Shown: positions 51,147-62,474 of the stretch, piece after piece
Position numbering within the stretch: position 1 is the stretch's first letter
Layout of the letters: each line of letters opens with the position of its first letter
From: Raphanus sativus
Taxonomy: Eukaryota > Streptophyta > Magnoliopsida > Brassicales > Brassicaceae
DNA: 64,000 bases
Direction of reading: 5' to 3'
Assembly (NCBI RefSeq): GCF_000801105.2
Contig: NC_079519.1
Span: forward strand, 35,315,288 to 35,379,287
Made by a program: the position numbers and the translations under genes
Notes under the pieces: generated by a model
What the model was told of the DNA's origin: nothing
The model's input: only the letters and a program-made list of their open reading frames with translations
Database searches by the model: none

Positions 51147-52537
51147 ATGGATTGCGACCGATTCAAGCTATTCGTCGGAGGCATACCGAGAGAGACTAGT
51201 GAAGAGTCTCTGAAGCAGCATTTCAGTAGGTATGGAGCTGTGCTGGGAGCTCTTGTTGCTAAGGAGAGAGCCACTGGTCAACCCAGAGGGTTTGGCTTTG
51301 TTCGCTTTGCTAATGCTTTTGATGTCGATAAAGCTCTCGCTGATTCTCATTTCATCCTCGGTCGTGCCGTAAGTTCCACACTTTGTTCTCTACTTTTATG
51401 TTCTGTCTTGTGTCGCTTATGTCTTGTGAGTTATACGGATCAGCTTTGGTCTCAATTGTGTTTTGTTTTTAGGTTTGATTGGAAAGTTAAAACTTGTTAT
51501 CGCCTTTATTCTCTACCTTATGTGTCCTGTCTTGTCTCTTGTGACACTTATGTTAGTGATTAGCTTTGATCTTAAATGTGTTTTGTATTTAGGTTTTTGT
51601 CGGAAAGTTGAAAATTTAATTGATTCTGCATTGTAGATTGATTAGTATATCTCATATCTTTAAATGTCAGGTTGATGTGAAAAAGGCGATACCAAAACAT
51701 GAACATATGAGAAATCAGCAACCGAACATGCAACCATACGTGAAGGAAGTTCAACAGAACAACGGTGGTGGTGTCCATGAAATGTTGAGCAATGGTAATA
51801 ACATCAACAACCACAGGACCAAGAAACTGTTCGTTGGGGGCTTATCATCTGAGACGACAGAAGCAGAGTTCAAGACTTACTTTGAGAAATTCGGCAAGAC
51901 GACCGATGTGGTTGTGATGCATGACAGCGCGACAAACAGGCCAAGGGGGTTCGGGTTTGTCACGTATGATTCAGAGAACTCTGTTGAGATCGTAATGCAG
52001 AGTCATTTCCATGAGTTGAGTAATAAGCGCGTGGAGGTGAAACGCGCTATACCTAAAGAAGGAATCCAGAGCAATAATGGTGGTAATCATCATAACCTTA
52101 CTCCTACTTACAACAGCTTCAAAGCAACACCGTATGTGCCTGAGAGTAACGGATATGGGATGGTTCTTCAGTATCCTCCTCCTGTCTTTGGTTATCATCA
52201 AGGTCTCCCAGGCTTTCACTATCCTTATGGTTACCCGGTCACAGCTCAAGGGCCTAACGTTCAGTGGAATAACCAGATTATGCCACCCGCCAACGGATTT
52301 TACTGCCATCCTCCTCCTGTTCCCACCAACACTGCTTGTTATCTCCCTTACATGAACGGGTTTGATCCTGCGGGTATGAGCGTTACTGTGTTCAATGCTA
52401 TGCCATGGCCTGTAGCTGGTGATGGAGTTGGTGTGATAATACCTCGGTTAGAAGATTTGAAGCTCCCTAGTCAAGCCCATGAGAGAATGAATGGAAGTAT
52501 CATGGTGAAGCCATTGCCCAATGGTACATATAGGTGA
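51147..52537 (+). CDS. RBP1: Musashi-type RNA-binding protein with two RRMs
   Basis: Two exons (51147-51368 and 51671-52537) give 362 residues, against about 360 for Arabidopsis RBP1 (At1g58470). RRM1 covers residues ~7-80 (RNP2 LFVGGI, RNP1 RGFGFVRF) and RRM2 ~126-202 (RNP2 LFVGGL, RNP1 RGFGFVTY), with an Asn/Gln-rich linker between. The C-terminal 150 residues are rich in Pro, Tyr, Gly and Asn (YPPPVFGYHQGLPGFHYPYGYPV), a low-complexity tail usual in plant hnRNP A/B and Musashi-like proteins. It binds mRNA; expression in dividing tissue is known for the Arabidopsis gene. The start is the first ATG of a DCDRFKLFVGG frame. A gt at about 50889 could begin a 5' UTR intron. Its promoter is triplicated upstream. 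Confidence 0.94.
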
Positions 52538-53108
52538 CAGTTGCATAATAACAATGCGATTAGGATCTCACAAGGCTAGTGAAATTCTTTTAAACTCTTC
52601 TAATGGTTTTAGGTCTCTCATCTTTATTTATCAACAACGTACATGTGTTGGTTGGCTTTGGTTTTCCTTGTATATTATTTAGCTATTTTATTTAACCCCC
52701 AACATCTGTAATATATCACATCATCTGTAATATGTCACTTATTTCGTTCAATTTCTTTTGCATTATGGGCTTGTGTTATTTTGTTGTGTTTATGCTTACC
52801 AAACAACGTTGGCAATGACTTTTTAATTTCAATACATTAATGTTAAAAATATATTAAAATAATTAATGTTAAATTATAAATATATAACTCTTAACTAAAC
52901 AAGTTTATAATCTGAACTGATAGCAATTAAAAATATAACTACTGACGTTAAATATTTCTTGAGACCTGAAATTTGTTACTAAGGGTTATATTTTAGTGAT
53001 ATTTGTTTATATTTCATTATGTTGTTGACGAGGAATCACAATTGAAACTAGGGATTCGTTTCTTCTGGTTCTTCTCTTGCGCTCACTTCGGCAATCGCAT
53101 TGGTCATC
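52538..53108. other. Spacer between RBP1 and the mTERF gene
   Basis: RBP1 3' UTR, then ~300 bp of AT-rich DNA and a short leader. No element is recognised. Confidence 0.4.
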
Positions 53109-54401
53109 ATGTCTTCTTCTCTGATACTCCATGGAAGAAGAAGGCTCTTCTTCGAGTTCCAGAAATGGCGTAACTCGAGATTCGCGGTGAACATTGTGAA
53201 AAATGCATCTGCTTTCTCCTCTGCAAGTGCTTCTGCTGCAACTCTGAGTCGAAAAGGTCACAACTTTACAGTCTCTACTTACCTCGTTGAATCACTGGGT
53301 TTCACCACAAAACTCGCGGAATCCATTTCGAGGAAGGTGAATTTTAAGGACAAGGGCGATCCTGATTCTGTTCTGGATCTCTTTAGAACTCACGGCTTCA
53401 CAGATTCTCAGATCTCCAGTATCATTAGGGGTTACCCGCAAGTGCTTAACGCAGATTCTGAGACTTGTCTTGCTCCCAAGCTTCAATTTTTAAAGTCAAG
53501 AGGAGCTTCAACCTCTGAGCTCACAGAGGTTCTCTCCAAAGTCCCTAAAATCCTGGTTTCCAAAAAGGACAAAGCTTTAAGTATATACTATGACTTTGTC
53601 AAAGATATTGTAGAAGCTGACAAGAGTTACAAGTTCAAGAAGTTGTCTCCTTCTTCTTCTTTGCTGCCACAGGGTAGTAAACAGGAGAACAAGATGAGGA
53701 ACCTATCAGTTCTGAGAGAATTAGGGATGCCTCAGAACTTGTTATTCTCGTTGCTAACATCCAATGTCCAGCTTGTAAGCGGGAAAGACAAGTTCGAAGA
53801 GTCACTCAAGAAGGTCCTAGAGATGGGTTTTGATCCCACCACCACCACCCGTAGGTTTGTGGAAGCTCTGCACTTGCTTTACGGATTGAGCGACAAAACA
53901 ATAAAAGCAAGAGTTAAAGTCTGTAAAAGGCTAGGCTTTGCTGCGGAGGACGTGTGGACGATCTTCAAGAAGTGGCCAAGCTTCCTGGCAAACTCGGACA
54001 AGAATATAGCTGACTCTGTTGAGACATTCATAGCCCTGGGCTTCAGCAGAGATGAGTTTGTGGTGATTGTCAAGCGGTTTCCTCAGTGCCTTGGATTATC
54101 TGCTGAGTTGGTGAAGAAGAAGACTGAGTTTTTGGTGGAGGAGATGGATTGGCCGCTTAAGGCTTTGGTTTCAAACCCTGTGGTGCTTGGACTGAGCATG
54201 GAGAAGAGGATTGTCCCCAGGTGTAATGTAATCAAAGCTCTCATGACTAAAGGATTGCTTGGAAGTGAATTCCCTCCCGTATCTTCCGTCTTGTATTGTA
54301 CCAATGGGATGTTTTTAGAAAGGTATGTGATGAAGCATGATGATGAGCAGCTTGTGGCTGAGTTGATGGCTATTTTCACCAGAGGTCCTGTTTCAACTTA
54401 A
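53109..54401 (+). CDS. mTERF family protein, organelle-targeted
   Basis: Intronless gene of 430 residues. The first ~45 residues are rich in Arg, Ser and Ala with no acidic residues up to Phe15 (MSSSLILHGRRRLFF), a mitochondrial or plastid presequence. The rest is built of ~30-residue helical mTERF repeats, seen as recurring 'LGF...(I/V)xxxP' cores such as HGFTDSQISSIIRGYPQVL, GASTSELTEVLSKVPKIL, LGFAAEDVWTIFKKWPSFL and LGFSRDEFVVIVKRFPQCL. mTERF proteins bind organelle nucleic acid and act in transcription termination, splicing or ribosome biogenesis. The form matches the large intronless Brassicaceae clade (At1g61960-62150 type), not a specific gene I can name. That clade is not recalled at this map position in Arabidopsis, so the copy may have moved or been lost there. 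Confidence 0.9.
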   Translation: MSSSLILHGRRRLFFEFQKWRNSRFAVNIVKNASAFSSASASAATLSRKGHNFTVSTYLVESLGFTTKLAESISRKVNFKDKGDPDSVLDLFRTHGFTDSQISSIIRGYPQVLNADSETCLAPKLQFLKSRGASTSELTEVLSKVPKILVSKKDKALSIYYDFVKDIVEADKSYKFKKLSPSSSLLPQGSKQENKMRNLSVLRELGMPQNLLFSLLTSNVQLVSGKDKFEESLKKVLEMGFDPTTTTRRFVEALHLLYGLSDKTIKARVKVCKRLGFAAEDVWTIFKKWPSFLANSDKNIADSVETFIALGFSRDEFVVIVKRFPQCLGLSAELVKKKTEFLVEEMDWPLKALVSNPVVLGLSMEKRIVPRCNVIKALMTKGLLGSEFPPVSSVLYCTNGMFLERYVMKHDDEQLVAELMAIFTRGPVST

Positions 54402-55140
54402 TGAACAACTTTAATGCTTGTTATTTTCTCTCTCTTGATTTTAGATTCATCTGTGGATCTTTTGATGCTGACTAATAGGTAACAGAGGAAGTGCATCTTT
54501 ATATATAAGTAAATGAGTTTCTGAAAACCATCTTTATATTTACCCAATAACAAGTATGTAATAAAGCATGATGAGAAAACCTCTTGTGCTTGAGTTATTG
54601 GCTTCTTATAACAGATATAGTGTTCACTCACTGATGACATAGAACAGTCAACATTAATGTTACCAATGAATCTTTTGATGCCTTACTGTCTGTCTGTGAG
54701 CGTCTGAAACCCAGTTTGATTTGGATCCAACCTGTTCATTGTGTTTTTGTTCAAAAAAGACAAAAGACTTGGAAAAAAAAAAGTTCTAGACTTCACGATG
54801 GGTTTTATACATGTCAGGCCCATATTTCCATTTGTGAACATGTTAGGCCCATTTTTGGGCATTAGCTTAAACATGGTTGCTGGTGGGTATATAAAAGAGA
54901 ACCAAATGTTTAGCCCGAACCGGAAAAGATTCCATAAATAAAACAAACCGAAGATTCGTCGTCTTCTTCAACTTGTTATTTGTTTCGCTTTCCTCTCTCT
55001 CTCTCGCCCTTTCGAGCTCCTCACTTCTTGGCTCGACACTCATGTCACAATCCAAATCAATCACGTAATCAAATCCCCCCCCCCTTTCTTCTCCTCGCTC
55101 ATCTCTCAATCCCTAAACCTCCCCGCCTCCCGTATTTTTG
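54402..55140. promoter_or_regulatory. Spacer and promoter of CF9
   Basis: A TATA box tatataaaag lies at 54888-54897, about 240 bp before the CF9 ATG, with two ggcccat elements at about 54818 and 54847 upstream of it and a CT-rich leader (about 54990-55090, including a C run). Layout and spacing suit a plant core promoter. Confidence 0.55.
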
Positions 55141-56286
55141 ATGGACATTCTTCGATTAGGTTCGATTTCACCACATAGAACAAAGAAATGGCTGATTCTA
55201 CTATCCCTCCTCGGAATCTCGAGCTACGGAGCTTACAAATTTTACACCTTCCCATACATCGCGAGGAAGAGGAAGCGTCTCACGAACCTCTTCGAATCAA
55301 TCGCCTCCTTCGCCGAGCTAGTCACCGACTCAGCTGAAACCATAACTCTCGTCTCCCGAGACTTGAAGCAGTTTCTCCAATCCGACTCCGACGAAATCCC
55401 GAACAGCTTGAAACAGATCGCGAAAATCGCCAAATCGAAAGAGTTCGCCGACTCGATATCTAGGGTTTCAGAGGCAGTAACCGTCGGTGTCCTCCGCGGG
55501 TATAACAACGTCGACGAAGAGGCGGAATCGAACCCAGGCGTGGTGGAGAGAGTTTTGTTCTCAGAGGCGGGGACTGGTTTCGTCTCGGTTCTCGTCGGTA
55601 GCTTCGCGAAGAATCTCGTCCTTGGATTCCACGAGGTTGAGACTAGTAATCTCGAAACGACGTCGGAGAAGCCTAGATGGATGAGTTTGTTATGCGATGA
55701 GAAGATTAAAGAGCTGTTAGCTGATTGCATAGAGAGATTCACCATCTCTGCTGTAACCGTCTACATCGAGAAAACAGCTGGCGTCAACGCTTACGATCAG
55801 ATATTCTCCGGTTTGACTAATCCGAAACACCGAGACGGAGCGCGAGACGTTCTCGTCTCGGTCTGTAACGGAGCGCTCGAGACGTTCATGAGAACGTCTC
55901 ACCAAGTGTACACATCTTCAAACTCGGGAGGAGAAGAAGAGACCGTTAGAGATTCTTCTTCTTCTTCCTATTCTTCCGGATGGTCGGAGGCGCTCACGAC
56001 TACGTTAGCGGTTCCGAGCAATAGGAAGTTTATGTTCGATGTTACCGGAAGAGTGACGCTGGAGACGATGAGATCGATACTTGAGTTTGTGGTGTTGAAG
56101 ACATCGCAGAGCTTTAGGAGGAGTTTCGGTTCGGTTCGTGGAGAGGTTACGGATAGAGGACGGCAAGTGGTTGGGTATGTTGGTGCGAAATCTTCGGTGA
56201 TAATCACCCTTTGCCTTGCGGTTTACTTTCATGTTGTGAACCGGTTTGTTCGAGGTTCTTCGGTTCGCTTAAACCAGCATTTCTAG
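55141..56286 (+). CDS. CF9: PP2-A10-like membrane protein of unknown function
   Basis: Intronless, 381 residues, start MDILRLGSISPHRTKKWLILL. One hydrophobic segment near residues 16-35 is followed by the basic RKRKRL; another lies near 351-366 (SVIITLCLAVYFHVV). Conserved family blocks are seen: SDSDEIPNSLKQIAKIAKSKEFADSISRVSEAVTVGVLRGY and SEAGTGFVSVLVGSFAKNLVLGF. From memory these match At1g59510 (CF9) and its paralogue At1g10150, annotated as 'phloem protein 2-like A10' or carbohydrate-binding by name transfer; no lectin domain is seen here. A Ser-rich stretch (SSSSSYSSGW) lies around 272-281. Its position shortly before bZIP4 fits Arabidopsis. Confidence 0.85.
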   Translation: MDILRLGSISPHRTKKWLILLSLLGISSYGAYKFYTFPYIARKRKRLTNLFESIASFAELVTDSAETITLVSRDLKQFLQSDSDEIPNSLKQIAKIAKSKEFADSISRVSEAVTVGVLRGYNNVDEEAESNPGVVERVLFSEAGTGFVSVLVGSFAKNLVLGFHEVETSNLETTSEKPRWMSLLCDEKIKELLADCIERFTISAVTVYIEKTAGVNAYDQIFSGLTNPKHRDGARDVLVSVCNGALETFMRTSHQVYTSSNSGGEEETVRDSSSSSYSSGWSEALTTTLAVPSNRKFMFDVTGRVTLETMRSILEFVVLKTSQSFRRSFGSVRGEVTDRGRQVVGYVGAKSSVIITLCLAVYFHVVNRFVRGSSVRLNQHF

Positions 56287-56426
56287 TCGTTTAGAGTAAT
56301 GTTAGGGGGACGTGAGATCTTCAGCTTCCTCATTCTATTGGTTTATGTAGTTTAGAGCTGAATAATGTAGATTTTTGTGCTGTTTACAGATTGATTCTAA
56401 TTGATAAAGAAATTTCTTGAGATAAT

Positions 56427-56849
56427 TGGAAGACTGCAATGTCATCATCATCGAGAACCTTGATGGAACTGTAAGTGAGAGTTAAAAAAAGTGTGAAGCT
56501 TTGCAAACATAGAGTAACGTTTCTTCTTCAGGAGTATCTTGGTATGACGTTGAAGGTGAACTTTGCAGACAAACCGAAACCAAACAAAGAATCTCTGAAT
56601 CCAGAAACAGAGTACAAGCTGTTTGTTGGTAACTTGTCGTGGACTGTCACTTCGGAGTCATTAGCTGGAGCGTTTCGAGCGTGTGGAGATGTGGTTGGTG
56701 CTAGAGTTGTTTATGATGGAGACACTAGGAAATAAAGAGGTTATGGCTTTGTGTGTTACTCCTCCAAAGCTGAAATGGAGACCACTCTTTAATCGCTGGA
56801 TGGGCTTGAGCTAGAGGGTCGGGCCATTCGATTAAACCTGGCTCAATGA
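56427..56849 (+). pseudogene. Fragment of a chloroplast RRM protein gene (At1g60000-like)
   Basis: Begins inside the coding sequence at LEDCNVIIIENLDGT, passes a 61-bp GT-AG intron (56471-56531), then reads EYLGMTLKVNFADKPKPNKESLNPETEYKLFVGNLSWTVTSESLAGAFRACGDVVGARVVYDGDTRK. In-frame stops follow at DTRK*RGYGFVCYSS, at METTL*SLDG and at NLAQ*. It covers the end of RRM1 and most of RRM2 of a 29-kDa-type chloroplast ribonucleoprotein. Because the intron is kept, it arose by DNA duplication and not by reverse transcription. It abuts the CF9 3' end. Confidence 0.85.
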
Positions 56850-57746
56850 AGATATACTGATCATACAACAGCATTTTGTTGAGACGTAGTACATCAGAGA
56901 TTATGTTTCAAATAAGATCAATATGTTGTTTTATGGTTAATGTTTGGTAGTAACTAATCAGTACCAATCCAATCCTTCCTGTCTTTTTCAACATGATCAT
57001 GTGTCCATATCATCGCCGCTCGTGAGTTTTTGATAGGTTTTTTTCAAGGTTCCATCCAAACAGTTCATTTACACTCTAGGGTAGAAATTTGAGCTATTTG
57101 TATAACTTGTGTTTTGATAGGATTTTTTCAAGCTTCCATCCAAACAGTTCATTTACAATCTAGGGTAGGAAATTGAGCTATTCATTTTTTATAGGATTTT
57201 TTCAAGTTTTTCAGTGATATGTGTGTGTCTCTTAACAGTATCTCTCTTACATATCTCAGAAAAGGGTCTGAGCAACTTGTGTTTTCAATCATAACATCCC
57301 AGAGTTCACATAAGTACTTCTGCTCATATTTCTATAAAGAAAAAAAAAAATCACTCTTTGTCTGAATTAGTTTGAGCTTCAGAAGACACGGAGCTCAAAT
57401 CCTTATATCTTTACAACACTTACTGATTCTAGTAAACATGGATCCAGGGAAGTAAAGCAGATGTGAATCAAATAATACAACACCAGTCGTGGAAGTGGTT
57501 TGAGCATCATTACATTAGAATAATGTTTCAGCTGAACCAGTTATCTTAATGTTTGGTATAATAACTAATTATGCCCATTTCAAGGCTGCTCCTGCGGCTT
57601 GTGGTCTTCACGGTACTTGTAGGACCTGCAAGAATTCACTGTACTTATCAGTGATGACAGAAAAAGAGCAAAACTGCTAATTTTATTGTCTTGGCAGAAG
57701 TTACAAAGTTAGATAGAATGCAGCATCAACCAGAGCAAAAAAAAAA
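56850..57746. other. Intergenic with an 84-bp tandem repeat
   Basis: 57032-57115 and 57116-57199 are direct repeats (tttttcaag.ttccatccaaa, cagttcatttaca.tctaggg, gagctatt), with a third partial start at about 57190. No gene is seen. Confidence 0.5.
57737..57746 (-). terminator. Pol III terminator of the U3 gene
   Basis: A run of ten A on this strand, i.e. T10 on the transcript strand, four bases past the U3 3' end (…gtctgaca|ggcc). A T run is the RNA polymerase III stop signal. Confidence 0.75.
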
Positions 57747-57964
57747 GGCCTGTCAGACAACCGTGCGACCACTCCGGAGAAGTCAAGACTTAACCAGATA
57801 GCGATCCTCTACAGCTGCAGAGACTCCGAGGAGAATCTTAACCGTTAATCACACTCAGATCGCACGGCCATGATTCATCAACCAGGTTTAGGGACCTGTC
57901 TCCTTAGAAATCAAGGATACAGAGGTACGAGCCTATAGAACAGATCCTGTTCAAGTAAGGTCGT
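57747..57964 (-). ncRNA. U3 small nucleolar RNA
   Basis: Minus-strand gene of about 214-218 nt. The 5' end reads ACGACCTTACTTGAACAGGA and continues into ctgttctataggctcgtacc, the box A'/A region of plant U3 that pairs with the 18S precursor. Box C' TGATGA is at 57880-57875, GAGTGTGA (box B-like) follows, and box D GTCTGA lies at 57758-57753, four to six bases from the 3' end. U3 acts in the nucleolar SSU processome in early pre-18S cleavage. The promoter upstream (57988-58030) and the T-run terminator complete an intact-looking gene. The exact 5' base is inferred from the TATA spacing (~24 nt). Confidence 0.92.
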
Positions 57965-57987
57965 GATCTCTACCTTCTTCTCTTCCC

Positions 57988-58030
57988 TATATAAACAGCA
58001 CAAAGTATCTGTGCAGCACCGATGTGGGAC
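57988..58030 (-). promoter_or_regulatory. USE and TATA box of the U3 gene (Pol III type)
   Basis: On the minus strand the upstream sequence element GTCCCACATCG (58030-58020) is followed after 24 bp by the TATA box tttatata (57995-57988). In plants a USE-TATA gap of about 23-24 bp marks RNA polymerase III transcription and about 33-34 bp marks Pol II, so this U3 gene should be a Pol III gene, as in other dicots. Confidence 0.9.
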
Positions 58031-59743
58031 GCACTAAACAACATCACATGCTTAATACGGTATCGTTTCCTCCCCTCAATGAGCTAATACCAAACACGCC
58101 GTCGTTTTCTCCCCTCAATGAACTAATAGTCTTGATACCAAATGCAGTAGGCAGGTGAAGAGACTGAAACAGAGGTTTCTTATCTGTATCAAAGTATTTT
58201 GAGTCGTAATTTCGTTTTTATATTTGTTTGTGGCGGCGTTTCGTGATGTGCCGAAGCTCTTACCCCAGAAGTTCATTGTCTCGTTCGTTTCTATCGATTG
58301 GTTCCACTTCTGCGTACGTTTAATGCGGAAAGCTCTTGGGCTGTCGGATAATTATTCAAGAAGCAAACCCAGACTTTGGTTCTTGTCAAGTCAAAGATAC
58401 TACTGGACCATCTAGAAACGTTCCTGTGAATGAACCAGTTGTTCTTAACAGAGTTCATTAGTATCATTACAGATTTGTATCGTCAATCGTCATTGCCAAG
58501 CTAAGAATACTTGTCAATTTGATCTGTTAACTCTGTTTGTTTTACTAACATGACAGACTCAACTATGAGATAACGTATCTTTCTCTTGAACATTCGCGTC
58601 AAACACTTGTGATCCGTTGTGTTTTCCCTGGATATCAGTACCAAACAGCCTTACCATATAATGTCTGTCTGCTTCAGTCTTGGGAGCTATGGCTATATCA
58701 GAACTCATAGTTTACAAGGCGAATCTGCTTCAGTTTTTACTGTTTATTTTCTATGTTTTATCCTTCTATAGAATCTAAATGAATCCTCTAGCAAAGTTTG
58801 AAGATACGGTCCTGACTCCTGATGCTCTGTTTCGCTGCTTAATTAGATTAGTCTTCTCTATGGTTACAACTATTTTTACTGTCTGGTCTTTTATATTTCT
58901 CTCGAAAAAAATTTATGGAGGGATATATTATGGGTCATTATTTGTATGAAACTTGTTCTCGAGCTTGCCTGTTGCCTCCAGTATAGAATAATAGCACATA
59001 TATAACATTGATGGCATGCAACATGCAGTCTCCATATTTATGAACGTTTGGTGTAGAATGATTTGCTGACCCAAAAATGAACTTGGAAATTTTGGAAGTG
59101 ATATAGTTCACTTGGAGGTCAAGGAGGTATGGTATTAAACTGTACACAACGTCAAGATGTCTGAGATACACAATATGTAGACATGAAATTTTTAGATATT
59201 AAGAGCTAAAGACCTAAAGAAAGCTACTTGTTGCTTTATCTATCTAGGCTGATATTACTGTGGTCGAATTATGTTCTCACGCTTTCCTTATCTTGTTCAG
59301 CTTTCGGATAATTCCACCGAGTTGAACCGATTAGTTATTTAGTCCTGCTTTGTTCGGTCGGGTCCAAAAAACAAACGTGCCAAATTTTGGTTATTCGTAT
59401 CTTTTGGTTAATTTCGGTTTGTTGTAAGAGTTTGGTTCAGTTTGATAAATTTTGGTTACTTGGTCTAATGCTTAACTGATCAGTTTTCAAATCCGAACTG
59501 AGTGCTGACTAAAAACATGTTGTTGACTGGTTTTCTACCACGAACCGGATGCAAACCGAATTGGCTACAATTCGGTTCGGTTCAACCAAATCGGTTTGGA
59601 ATTTATGTGCATGTATAGTTAGGACAACTAAATTTGTGAAAAGAAACATCTTTTGCTTTTCTTTTGGACTCCAAAAAACAAATAAAATAAAAAGATTGGA
59701 GTCGGCAAAGGGGGAAGAAGCACATGGATCCAACTCGTCGTGG
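58031..59743. other. Intergenic, no gene recognised
   Basis: Near 58060-58150 'tcccctcaatgarctaata' occurs twice in diverged context. A 63-codon ORF at 58224-58415 has no known family. About 59330-59600 is a degenerate ttcggttt/aaccgaa repeat. Confidence 0.35.
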
Positions 59744-60030
59744 TAGACATTTCCTAATTAGATGACAAAATTCTGTATTGAGACTGAACTAATGTTTCTA
59801 CTTTTATAACAAAAGGAATTGTGTTAAAATATAAGATTGGTGCTAGACATTTCTTGATTAGAGGACAAAACTCTGTTTGAGGTTAAACAATTTCTTTTAA
59901 TAAGAAATAGAATTGTGTTAATATATAAGATTGGTGATGTACATTTCTTAACTAGATGACAAAACTCTTTTTGAGGTTAAACAAATGTTTCTATTTTTAT
60001 AACAAAAGAATGTGTGTTAAAATATAAATT
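59744..60030. repeat. Three diverged tandem copies of a ~98-bp unit
   Basis: Copies start near 59744, 59844 and 59940 with shared blocks acatttcttaattagatgac, aaaactctgtttgaggttaa and aattgtgttaaaatataaga. Non-coding and AT-rich. Confidence 0.7.
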
Positions 60031-62474
60031 CGGTTAATAGAAGTTGTGAAATGTGGGTGCATGTTTGAGTCCACTAACAAAAGCCACAAAAGTCACAAAC
60101 AGTTGAGTTTGGATTTTCTTGGAACGTGATTACAAAAAGTCAAATATAAGAATAGTATGTCCTTTAACATCCTTTAAAGTTTAAACTACAAATAAATAAG
60201 GATACAGTTAAACCTCTAATATTATTATTTTTGCAAACTATTGATTTATTAAATAAATAATTGGCTAGAAAACTTAATCCAATACCATTTTTGAATGATT
60301 ATTAAATTATTAATAGATCAATAATAATTTATAAATATTATATATTATTTTTTTGGTTATAACAAATCATCATAGTCCATTTTATTTTTTGAATTTTCTT
60401 TTCTCTCATTCTCATATATTTGGAACCATTTATGTTAAATAAAAAAAGATAAAATACTGGAGCCAAATATGTAAAAAAGAAAATATGTATGGAATGGATA
60501 TCAAATGACTATCCTAATCATTCGTTTAAAATTTAAATAAATTATCTAAAAATTTCATAGTTTTTCAAATTTATAACTATACAAACTATTAAGATTTTTT
60601 TTTTGAACTAATACAAACTATCGAAAGTTAAGGTTGGCGCTATTCCAAGAAAATAAATCGTTTTCTATAAAATAAATAAATAAATAAATCTTTTTCTATC
60701 CAGATTATCCTCCCTGTTTTAATATAAACATTCTGGATAATGTTTTTTAATATCCAGTTTACCAGTTTTCATTAATATCATGATATTTCTCATCCTGGTT
60801 GCTGATGTGAACAAGCTTGCAAATAATAAATTCTCTCATATATTAAACTTGTGAAATAATGAAAAAAAATTCCAAGAAAATAGGCAAGATTGGTTATTAC
60901 CCCAATGGTGAGACGGCATTTCTTTCATATACTTGAGAATTATGTCCCCATGTAAATAATACTACCTTGATCTGTTATTTCTACTATAATAAAAAGTCTT
61001 TACAAAAAATGTTTCCACACCTTCAAAAGTTACTATATGTATATATGGATAGCTTCAAGAAAATACTTTTCAAAATACTATCATTCCGTTCCAATACAGA
61101 TGATATTTTAGGTGATTGTTGTTGTTTGACGATAGATAATATTTTTATATATTTAAGTAATTTTAACTTTATCAAAATGTAATCAATTATGTTTTTACTA
61201 TTTTTTGTATAATTAAATAAATTAGTTTAAAATTTATATTTCAATAATTCTTTCAGAATTTTTTTTTAATATGTATGCAAAAATCCAAAACTTCTATCAT
61301 AAATACAGTGTGTCGGCATGTTGACTGACTAGCTACAACCATTACAACTTACAAAAGATGAAACTATCATATCAACCAATTCATGTTAATTCGATGGTTA
61401 GCATCTGAATTTTAATATCAAATTCAATACTATTTTATATCATGGATAACTTTTTTAGAAAACAAATAAATATCATAAATATTCTTGATATTAATAGCTA
61501 GTTTTTTTGTGGACTCTAAAGATTAGTCAGAGTTTCTATTCATAAAAAATTGTCAAAAGAGAGTTTCCATTCAAAATTTCTGGCTATACACATATAATCT
61601 TTTTATAGTAGATGAAATATTTAATATTTAACCACTTACATTTACATTTAAGCTGCTTTCTTTTAGAATACATTTAAGATAACTACCTAAAAGAAAAATT
61701 ACTATTAAACTAAGCAACTTATATTTGGTTTGAAATTTTACTTATGTAACTATATAATAATTACTTTGTAAAATCTATTGAATCAGACATCAGTGTGCAA
61801 CTTTCTACTCTTTCTCAATTTATCAGATTTACTGTAATAATGTTTTTATAAAATTATAATAGGAATATAAATGGACCGTAAACTCATAAAGTTATACATA
61901 TTAACGTACATTTTTAAGATTAGTAATAACTAATTTATTTGTGTTACAAAAGAAGTAATAACTAATTTATTTATTCAAAGTTAAACTGATAGTTTTTTAA
62001 AAACTAAGCTAAACTGATACTTACTATAAAGATAATGCAGCTGTAGTTTCACTTGTATTCTTTACTTTATCTTGTCAAAAAAGATAAGAAAATCCAAAAC
62101 ACATAAAAACTTAGACGTAATGCTTTTTCTTAGATTCTTCGTCATTAAGCTAAGCCATCGTCTTCGTCAAGACTCAAGACCCACACACCATTTTCTCTCC
62201 GTATGTCTAATTTAAAAGCCGAATACAAACTCCATATCTTCGTTTCTTTAGGTGTATAACCTTAACTTAGAAAAGAAATTCTACTATGACGAAGAGAAGA
62301 AAACATACATGTTATAGCTTAACAATTATTTAATTATAGCTTACACACTTTTGGATATTAGGAACCTATTATTTACGGACCAGGAGATATCTAATATTCT
62401 ATCTTTTATATAGTTTAATATGTTGTTTGTATAGACATTGATCCAAAACACTGTGACATCCTTAACATCCATCC
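60031..62474. other. AT-rich intergenic DNA
   Basis: Contains a short taaa tandem near 60670-60690 and many homopolymer tracts, but no ORF of coding character and no clear element ends. Confidence 0.35.

Noticed and set aside
55242..55745. 167-codon minus-strand ORF inside CF9
   Set aside because: Antisense shadow of the CF9 coding sequence; no family similarity.
58224..58415. 63-codon ORF (MFVAAFRDVPKLLPQ…)
   Set aside because: Amino-acid composition is plausible but there is no family, splice context or upstream promoter I can point to.
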